From RGIG3102 sp964369915 (lineage in GTDB: Bacteria; Bacillota; Clostridia; Oscillospirales; Ruminococcaceae), in assembly GCA_964369915.1 (NCBI GenBank), contig CAYJGG010000060.1, forward strand, positions 1-10,778: a stretch of DNA of 10,778 nucleotides, read 5' to 3'. A program made the translations under genes and the position numbers. Positions 7,401 through 10,778 of this stretch are shown here, one piece after another. Every line of letters begins with the position of its first letter. The first letter of the stretch is position 1. Below the pieces are notes generated by a model. The model ran no database searches. It saw nothing but the letters and a program-made list of their open reading frames with translations, and was not told the origin of the DNA.

Positions 7401-8356
7401 ATAGCACCAACTTCAGCTAGAGTATTTGTGTCAGTGATGCCAATACCAACGCTGTTAAGTGATGCAAATAATATTAAAGCGTCTTCCATTGCAGGAATTT
7501 GAACATCTTCAAGGTCAACTCTTGTATCAATCAGTTCAAGCTGTACTTCAAGAAGGCCTTTTTCAAGTTCTAATTCGCCAGCTTCTGAAGTAATAGCGTG
7601 CAGTTCGGCAATACCGCTATCTAATTCAGCTTTTCCATCGGCTAAATCTTGGAACGCATTATTTTTTTCTGTATCAAGTTCTGCAAGCCCGTCTTTTAAT
7701 TCATTTTGCCCATCTATAATTTCATATTTTGCATCTAGTAATTCTTCATCAAGTGCACCTAGAATATTATCGTTTATTTCATCAATTTTGCTTTGTACTA
7801 ATTGAATTTCAACATAATCTTCAACAGCACCCTCTACATCAACAGTTGCAACGCCTGCTATTCTTTCAAGGTATGGCTGAAATTCATCTTCAACATATGC
7901 CGTTAACTCTTTAACGTCCATTCCCTCAACGTCGATGCTTAGCATTTGAATAGGAAGCATATCAGGATTCATTTTAATAATCATAGGTGGCTGAACCATA
8001 TCATCAAAATATCCAGAAACTGCCTGAATATTATTATTCAAATCAATCATAACAGAATCCATATTTATGCTTTCTGAGAATTCTAATATAACAGTTGAAG
8101 CGTTTTCACTAGAGGTACTTGTTATGTTTTCAAGCCCTGAAATAGTGGCAACAGATTGTTCAATAGGCTGAGTTACTGCAACTTCAACTCTTTCAGGAGA
8201 TGCACCTGGATATGCTGTTACTATAACAACATAAGGAAGGCTAATAGTTGGAAGTAAATCTGTGCTAAGGCCTAAAAAGGACACAACACCCAATACTAAA
8301 ACTAAAATTACACTCACTAAAACGGTTAATGGCTTTTTAACTGAATACTTAATCAT
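4475..8356 (-). CDS. RND-family exporter (AcrB/SwrC-like) with a large coiled-coil insertion
   Basis: A 1293-residue proton-driven exporter of the AcrB (HAE1) superfamily, about 230-270 residues longer than the usual 1020-1065. TM1 is near 9-29. The first extracytoplasmic domain starts at 30. TM2-TM6 lie near 606-758, TM7 near 787-807, the second domain spans about 808-1115, and TM8-TM12 lie near 1118-1275. The TM4 motif GVGMLVD670N671SVVVIEN keeps the Asp equivalent to AcrB D407 but has Asn for D408; in TM10 VVN1189N replaces the AcrB Lys940. Residues about 195-465 are an extra, largely helical, heptad-rich block placed just before LTAQNFSMPAGYI in the first porter region. An acidic run (EEEDEDDID, 1037-1045) and a Gly-rich loop (862-872) lie in the second domain. 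AAAGGAAA sits 9 bases before the ATG. No adaptor or channel gene is nearby. Drugs, lipids or peptides are all possible substrates. Confidence 0.92.
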   Translation of the reverse strand: MIKYSVKKPLTVLVSVILVLVLGVVSFLGLSTDLLPTISLPYVVIVTAYPGASPERVEVAVTQPIEQSVATISGLENITSTSSENASTVILEFSESINMDSVMIDLNNNIQAVSGYFDDMVQPPMIIKMNPDMLPIQMLSIDVEGMDVKELTAYVEDEFQPYLERIAGVATVDVEGAVEDYVEIQLVQSKIDEINDNILGALDEELLDAKYEIIDGQNELKDGLAELDTEKNNAFQDLADGKAELDSGIAELHAITSEAGELELEKGLLEVQLELIDTRVDLEDVQIPAMEDALILFASLNSVGIGITDTNTLAEVGAINSILADAMQDLITSGLVTNETTVGEAKLIINGTITELKKAVADINTQLTAMGVDTATATSSSITDLITQIDKDLVQANFLAAQMESTIKTLQDTYADLELAQMQVVNELTLVEAQLTSAEAEIEAALNSFETERDNALKSANIDGLVTQQTLAGILTAQNFSMPAGYINDEDEKISVKIGDEFTSIEQLESLLLIDMGLDGVEPVYLGDVATISIKDNQDESYTRINGNAGVMLSIQKSSVASTTEVTSSINEAVEKLEEENPDVRVTTLMDQGVYIGIIIDSVMNNLLYGGIIAFFVLLLFLKDLKPTLIIAFSIPISLLFSIVLMYFSGVTLNIISLSGLALGVGMLVDNSVVVIENIYRLRNEGYSKVKAAVIGASQVGGAIFSSTLTTVSVFVPIVFVEGISRQLFTDMGLTIAYSLFASLLVALTIVPAMASTMLTSSKQKEHKLFDKFTAFYEKSLRFNLKHRWIVILFTISLLGLSIFNTMSMPLVFIPEMDSTEMQMTLTLEETPKDLVIQAGEDIAKRVEGIEGIETVGLSMSSGGNMLMGGGGEDTINYYITVTPDSGRTNVDITEEIKSLTTDYADNLSITSSSMDISALSGSGVSYVIKGNDLNTLQETATALGNILKDVEGVGEVYDGSSELNDEVKIEVNKSSAMEHGLTVAQVFQKISEELTEETIATTLTLEGKELDTILVPYTSYDITDLSNIVMATEPSEEEDEDDIDILLKDIANIYMGTTSQNINRDNQSRTQTVAVTIADGYNVGLVSRDLEEAFNTFTPPAGYSIEVTGENETITSTITDMVMMIGLAIIFIYLIMVAQFQSLLSPFIILFTIPLAFTGGLLALQILSMELSITSLIGFLVLSGVVVNNGIVFVDYVNQLRLEEGLSKHEALVKAGRDRIRPILMTALTTILAMSTMALGVGMGAQMSQGMAIVTIGGLSYATVLTLFLVPVLYDILHRRELNKIDVDFEVE

Positions 8357-8396
8357 TTTTAAAAATTTCCTTTAATTTAACATAAACTTAAGATTT

Positions 8397-8412
8397 CCGA
8401 CCGAGCGGTCGG
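8397..8412. promoter_or_regulatory. GC-rich palindrome, likely TetR operator
   Basis: CCGACCG (8397-8403), AG, CGGTCGG (8406-8412): perfect 7-bp arms around two bases, strikingly GC-rich for this AT-rich DNA. ACCG...CGGT palindromes of this type are common TetR-family operators. It lies in the leader of the RND operon, about 40 bases before the start codon and 30-45 bases after the predicted transcription starts, so binding there would act as a roadblock. Assignment to the co-transcribed TetR protein is inference. Confidence 0.65.
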
Positions 8413-8428
8413 TGTAGGTTATAATAAA

Positions 8429-8451
8429 ACTACAACATAACTTGTTGTAGT
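8429..8451. promoter_or_regulatory. Second inverted repeat at the RND promoter
   Basis: ACTACAACA (8429-8437), TAACT, TGTTGTAGT (8443-8451): perfect 9-bp arms with a 5-base centre. It overlaps the -10 box of the nearer RND promoter and the start site of the farther one. It is well placed to be a repressor site. In the transcript it could also fold as a hairpin followed by TTTTATT. Confidence 0.5.
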
Positions 8452-8476
8452 ATACTGTATTAAGTATATAGTGCAA
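8449..8476 (-). promoter_or_regulatory. Second RND-operon promoter candidate
   Basis: TTGCAC (8476-8471), a 16-base spacer and TATACT (8454-8449) on the minus strand. Transcription would start near 8442, inside the inverted repeat 8429-8451. It overlaps the stronger candidate just upstream. Confidence 0.45.
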
Positions 8477-8491
8477 TAAGATATTTGTCAA
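8463..8491 (-). promoter_or_regulatory. Main RND-TetR operon promoter
   Basis: A perfect TTGACA (8491-8486), a 17-base spacer and TATACT (8468-8463) on the minus strand. Transcription would start near 8456, about 100 bases before the ATG. Such a strong core promoter fits a gene that is normally held off by a repressor. Confidence 0.7.
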
Positions 8492-8521
8492 GAAGTAAAT
8501 TTAAAATTATTAAAATAAATA

Positions 8522-8550
8522 TTGATTTTTTAAATTAAAAGTAGTAAAAT
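8522..8550 (+). promoter_or_regulatory. MATE-MarR operon promoter
   Basis: TTGATT (8522-8527), a 17-base spacer and TAAAAT (8545-8550). The predicted start near 8557 lies inside the first of the three TTAG-N4-CTAA repeats. A perfect TATAAT at 8599-8604, directly after the third repeat, is an alternative -10 box but has no good -35. The leader would be about 175-230 bases long. Confidence 0.55.
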
Positions 8551-8552
8551 GA

Positions 8553-8594
8553 TTAGGTAACTAATGATTAGGTGTCTAACTATTAGTTTCCTAA
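8553..8594. promoter_or_regulatory. Triple TTAG-N4-CTAA array, likely MarR operator
   Basis: Three 12-base sites with TTAG/CTAA arms lie at 8553-8564 (centre GTAA), 8568-8579 (GTGT) and 8583-8594 (TTTC), each separated by three bases, so the period is exactly 15. TTAG...CTAA arms are typical of MarR-family binding sites. The array covers the predicted start site and early leader of the MATE-MarR operon. The co-transcribed MarR protein is the obvious candidate to bind it. Occupancy is inferred, not shown. Confidence 0.72.
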
Positions 8595-8676
8595 ATAATA
8601 TAATGCATATAAATTATCAAAATGCAAAGAGTAATATAAAGAGAAATTAAAAAAGAAAAGTTTGAAAATAAATTTT

Positions 8677-8720
8677 AAAACTCATAGTTTTGTGACTTTT
8701 GCTATGAAACTGGCAAAAGT
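8677..8720 (+). other. Two tandem hairpins in the MATE leader
   Basis: AAAACT-CAT-AGTTTT (8677-8691) is followed by ACTTTTGC (8695-8702) and GCAAAAGT (8713-8720) around a 10-base loop. CATAG (8683-8687) can instead pair with CTATG (8702-8706), so the two forms are partly exclusive. AAAAGTTTGAAA occurs at 8656-8667 and again at 8715-8726, and TGGCAAAA at 8711-8718 and 8742-8749. It matches no riboswitch class I recognise. The rest of 8605-8784 is AT-rich leader ending in an AAAGGAA site (8766-8772). Confidence 0.4.
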
Positions 8721-8784
8721 TTGAAAGTTTACTAAATTATATGGCAAAACGCACAACTTTAAAAGAAAGGAACATTTATAAAAA

Positions 8785-10194
8785 ATGGAAGATAATCAAA
8801 AATACGAAGCCAGATATAAGCAAATGATAGAAACACCTATTGCAAAACTAATTCCAACTATTGCAATCCCAACTATTATTAGTATGCTTATTTCTTCAAT
8901 TTATAATATGGCAGACACATATTTCGTTGGGCAATTAGGAAGAAGTGCCTCTGGGGCTGTTAGCATTATATTTTCTCTTATGGCATTAATTCAAACTATC
9001 GGCTTTACAATGGGTGTAGGTAGTGGTAATTATATTTCAAGAGCGCTTGGGAGAAAAGATAGAGATGCTGCGGAAAAAACGCTGTCTACTGGATTTTTTA
9101 CAACGATAATACTTGGTGTGTGTATTTCAACACTCGGACTATTAAATTTAGAATCGCTAGTATATTTTTTAGGCGCAACAGACACAATAGCACCGTATGC
9201 GATGGATTATGCAAGATATATATTATTTGCAACTCCATTTATGATGGCAAGCTTTGTTATGAACAACGTTTTAAGGGCGCAAGGTAACGCTTTTTATTCA
9301 ATGATAGGGCTTACAACAGGTGGTATATTAAATATAATTTTAGATCCTATTTTTATTTTTGGATTTGGACCTATTCCTGCACTTGGAATATCAGGGGCAG
9401 CTATTGCAACAGGATTAAGTCAGTTTGTTTCCTTTTGTATTTTATTATATCAATGCAATGTAAGGGGCAATACTATCACTATTGAATTTAAAAAATTCAC
9501 TCCTAAAATGGAAATATATTCTCAAATTGCAAGAGGTGGTGCGCCAACGTTTGGGCGTCAAGGCTTAGCTAGTATTTCTTCGATTTTATTAAACACTATT
9601 GCTAATCCTTATGGAGATGTTGTTATAGCATCTGCTGGAATAGTAAATAGGATTATGATGTTTATATATTCTGCTGTTATGGGCTACGGACAAGGCTTTC
9701 AGCCAGTTGCAGGGTTTAACTTTGGGGCAAAAAGATATGATAGGGTGCTTGAGGCATTTTGGTTTTCGGTTAAGGTTTCAATGGCTATACTAACATTTTT
9801 AGGGGTGCTTGTATTTTTTAATGCCGAAACGCTAATCGGATTTTTTAGAGCAGGCGATGCCGAAGTTATTGAGTTTGCATCATTTATGCTAACAGTAAAC
9901 TGCCTAACTCTACCTTTACAAGCATGGGTTATCGTATCAAATCAACTTTCACAATCTATTGGTTATGCATTCCGTGCAACGATTATAGCAATTTCAAAAC
10001 AAGGACTGTGCTATATCCCACTACTTTTAACACTGCCAGCGATATTTGGAGCAAGAGGAATACAAATAGTTTCTCCAATAACCGATATAGGAACAGCAAT
10101 TATAGCAACATTAGTTATAAGAACTATTTTAAAAGATTTAAAAAAGCTTAAAAATGAAATGCCAGAATTTCAAGAGAAAGAAAAGGAGGCATAA
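8785..10194 (+). CDS. MATE-family multidrug exporter, MepA-like
   Basis: A 469-residue, twelve-helix membrane exporter of the MATE family, which uses a proton or sodium gradient to expel cationic drugs and metabolites. Family marks are clear: PTIISMLISSIYNMADTYF (29-47) with the following VGQLG, RAQGNAFYSMIGL (164-176), NIILDPIFIFGFG (183-195) with ALGISGAAIATGLSQ, and in the second half GYGQGFQPVAGFNFGA (300-315). Both halves are complete and the length is normal. The closest named relatives are the MepA/NorM-like Gram-positive members. MepA in Staphylococcus aureus is controlled by the MarR protein MepR, and here a MarR gene follows after two bases. The ATG is preceded by AAAGGAA at a rather long spacing of 12 bases. 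Substrates cannot be predicted from sequence alone. Confidence 0.92.
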   Translation: MEDNQKYEARYKQMIETPIAKLIPTIAIPTIISMLISSIYNMADTYFVGQLGRSASGAVSIIFSLMALIQTIGFTMGVGSGNYISRALGRKDRDAAEKTLSTGFFTTIILGVCISTLGLLNLESLVYFLGATDTIAPYAMDYARYILFATPFMMASFVMNNVLRAQGNAFYSMIGLTTGGILNIILDPIFIFGFGPIPALGISGAAIATGLSQFVSFCILLYQCNVRGNTITIEFKKFTPKMEIYSQIARGGAPTFGRQGLASISSILLNTIANPYGDVVIASAGIVNRIMMFIYSAVMGYGQGFQPVAGFNFGAKRYDRVLEAFWFSVKVSMAILTFLGVLVFFNAETLIGFFRAGDAEVIEFASFMLTVNCLTLPLQAWVIVSNQLSQSIGYAFRATIIAISKQGLCYIPLLLTLPAIFGARGIQIVSPITDIGTAIIATLVIRTILKDLKKLKNEMPEFQEKEKEA

Positions 10195-10196
10195 TT

Positions 10197-10616
10197 ATGG
10201 AGTTTTTAACAAGTGAAAAACTATACGGAAGTTTTTACAGACTGTATGGCAGTTTAAAAAATAAATCAAACAATATTAATATCACTATTTCTCCAGGACA
10301 ATTAAGATTTTTAGCGACTGTGAATGAATATAATTCAGTTAGCCAAAAAACTCTGCAAGAAGAATTTTGCGTTAAAGCCTCGTCTATAAGCGCTGTAACT
10401 ACAAAATTAGAGGCCGAAGGTTTTTTAATAAGGGATAGAGATGAAAAAGATAAAAGAAATTTAATCGTTACAATAACAAAAAAAGGTAAAGAATTAGTTG
10501 AAAATAATTATAATATTCAAAAACAACTTTCAAAAGAATTTTTTGATGTATTATCTAATGAAGAGCAAGAAGAATTATTAAAATTATTAAGAAAACTAAA
10601 TGAAAATCATAAATAA
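10197..10616 (+). CDS. MarR-family transcriptional regulator
   Basis: A 139-residue winged helix-turn-helix repressor. The DNA-binding part spans about residues 33-100. Its recognition helix is in ASSISAVTTKLEAEGFL (61-77), and the wing has the family signature D80-R-D-E-K-D-K-R87. Helices before and after this region form the dimer interface. A single cysteine, C58, sits just before the recognition helix; redox sensing is possible but unsupported. The AAAGGAGG site is inside the end of the MATE gene and the ATG follows its stop by two bases, so the two are co-transcribed. The likely target is the triple TTAG-N4-CTAA array upstream of the MATE gene, giving autoregulation lifted by a drug ligand, as in mepR-mepA. 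Confidence 0.9.
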   Translation: MEFLTSEKLYGSFYRLYGSLKNKSNNINITISPGQLRFLATVNEYNSVSQKTLQEEFCVKASSISAVTTKLEAEGFLIRDRDEKDKRNLIVTITKKGKELVENNYNIQKQLSKEFFDVLSNEEQEELLKLLRKLNENHK

Positions 10617-10636
10617 TATTATAAAAAGACACTATC

Positions 10637-10676
10637 TTATAAGGGGATACCTATAAAGAACAAATACCGATTTTCA
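10637..10676 (-). repeat. Right copy of the dispersed repeat, inverted relative to 1-40
   Basis: The minus strand of this segment matches bases 1-40 at 35 of 40 positions and keeps the same frame: ENRYLFFIGIPL followed by TAA at 10639-10637. Of the four changed codons two are silent (TTG/TTA, ATA/ATT) and two change the residue (Tyr/Cys, Pro/Cys). The repeat unit must extend to the right of 10676, because the left copy is cut by the window edge at exactly that point. Confidence 0.7.
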
Positions 10677-10694
10677 TAAGGAAATCGGTATTTT
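10662..10694 (+). terminator. Hairpin after the MarR gene, probable terminator
   Basis: A 12-bp perfect stem (AAATACCGATTT, 10662-10673, with AAATCGGTATTT, 10682-10693) has an 8-base loop and ends in TTTT. It is the first strong hairpin after the MATE-MarR operon, 46 bases past the stop. The T run is short, and the hairpin also belongs to the repeat shared with 1-40, so it may be a repeat feature used as a terminator. Confidence 0.55.
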
Positions 10695-10721
10695 AGCGTA
10701 CAAAATAAGAGTGGGATATAT

Positions 10722-10745
10722 GCTAATTGATTGCAATCAATTAGC
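10722..10745. repeat. Perfect 24-base palindrome
   Basis: GCTAATTGATTG (10722-10733) is followed at once by its exact reverse complement (10734-10745), with no central spacer. A second short hairpin, GCTTTTT-ATG-AAAAAGC (10754-10770), lies 8 bases further on. No promoter is evident next to it. It may be a protein-binding site, an element end or part of a structured repeat. Confidence 0.75.
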
Positions 10746-10778
10746 GAACTGGTGCTTTTTATGAAAAAGCAAAGCTGA

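Larger units (their letters stand above)
10637..10777 (-). other. Open frame entering from the right edge, possible gene end or repeat-encoded frame
   Basis: Reading leftward from 10777, 46 codons are open before the TAA at 10639-10637. The last ones read KYRFPYENRYLFFIGIPL. The shared stop with the copy at 1-40 suggests either the end of a small repeated gene or a chance frame in a structured repeat. The segment holds three hairpins and a 24-base palindrome, which argues against ordinary coding DNA. No start codon can be judged, since it lies outside the window, and I do not recognise the product. Confidence 0.2.

Noticed and set aside
6036..7914. Several short plus-strand open frames (6036-6299, 6390-6575, 7263-7502, 7729-7914)
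   Set aside because: All are antisense to the RND gene, with no motifs or proper start regions.
9924..10151. Plus-strand open frame of 75 codons inside the MATE gene
   Set aside because: It is an out-of-frame shadow of a complete MATE protein, and its Asn/Tyr/Ser-rich product has no recognisable features.
10761..10778. Mini-frame ATG to TGA reading MKKQS
   Set aside because: Five codons in a hairpin loop, with no ribosome binding site. It is better explained by the structured repeat.
1..10778. CRISPR array, tRNA, rRNA or transposase genes
   Set aside because: I saw no regularly spaced long repeats, no cloverleaf-like segment, no conserved rRNA stretch and no DDE or HUH transposase motif in any of the frames read.

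Overview
The window is AT-rich, with AT-biased codons, compact operons, strong GGAGG/AAAGGA ribosome binding sites and U-rich intrinsic terminators. This points to a low-GC Gram-positive bacterium (Bacillota, probably an anaerobic clostridial lineage). That assignment rests on style and protein families, not on a marker gene. There are no RNA genes, CRISPR arrays or transposase genes.

Layout. (1) 57-825: a single-gene unit for a small lipoprotein, with its own promoter and terminator. (2) 3704-849, minus strand: a probable three-gene operon for a membrane/redox module. In order of transcription it holds a MerA-like FAD disulfide oxidoreductase, a CDP-alcohol phosphatidyltransferase and a TVP38/DedA-type membrane protein. 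The first gene has a terminator-like hairpin that buries its ribosome binding site. (3) 8491-3814, minus strand: an RND-family exporter with a very large coiled-coil insertion, followed by its TetR-type regulator. (4) 8522-10616, plus strand: a MATE-family exporter followed by a MarR-type regulator.

The two exporter operons are divergent and share a 428-base intergenic region (8357-8784). On the RND side it carries good promoters, a GC-rich palindrome and a second inverted repeat. On the MATE side a promoter is followed by three TTAG-N4-CTAA sites at an exact 15-base period. The simplest reading is two self-regulated export systems, one under TetR control and one under MarR control, standing back to back. 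No membrane fusion protein or outer membrane channel accompanies the RND gene, as expected for a one-membrane cell. The coiled-coil insertion may do part of the adaptor's work.

The window is bracketed by inverted copies of one repeat. Bases 1-40 match the minus strand of 10676-10637 at 35 of 40 positions, and both copies keep the same short reading frame and stop codon. The right-hand copy continues into a hairpin-rich stretch with a perfect 24-base palindrome. Together with the leader hairpin, the triple operator and the RND insertion, these are the least ordinary parts of the window. All core gene families are recognisable.
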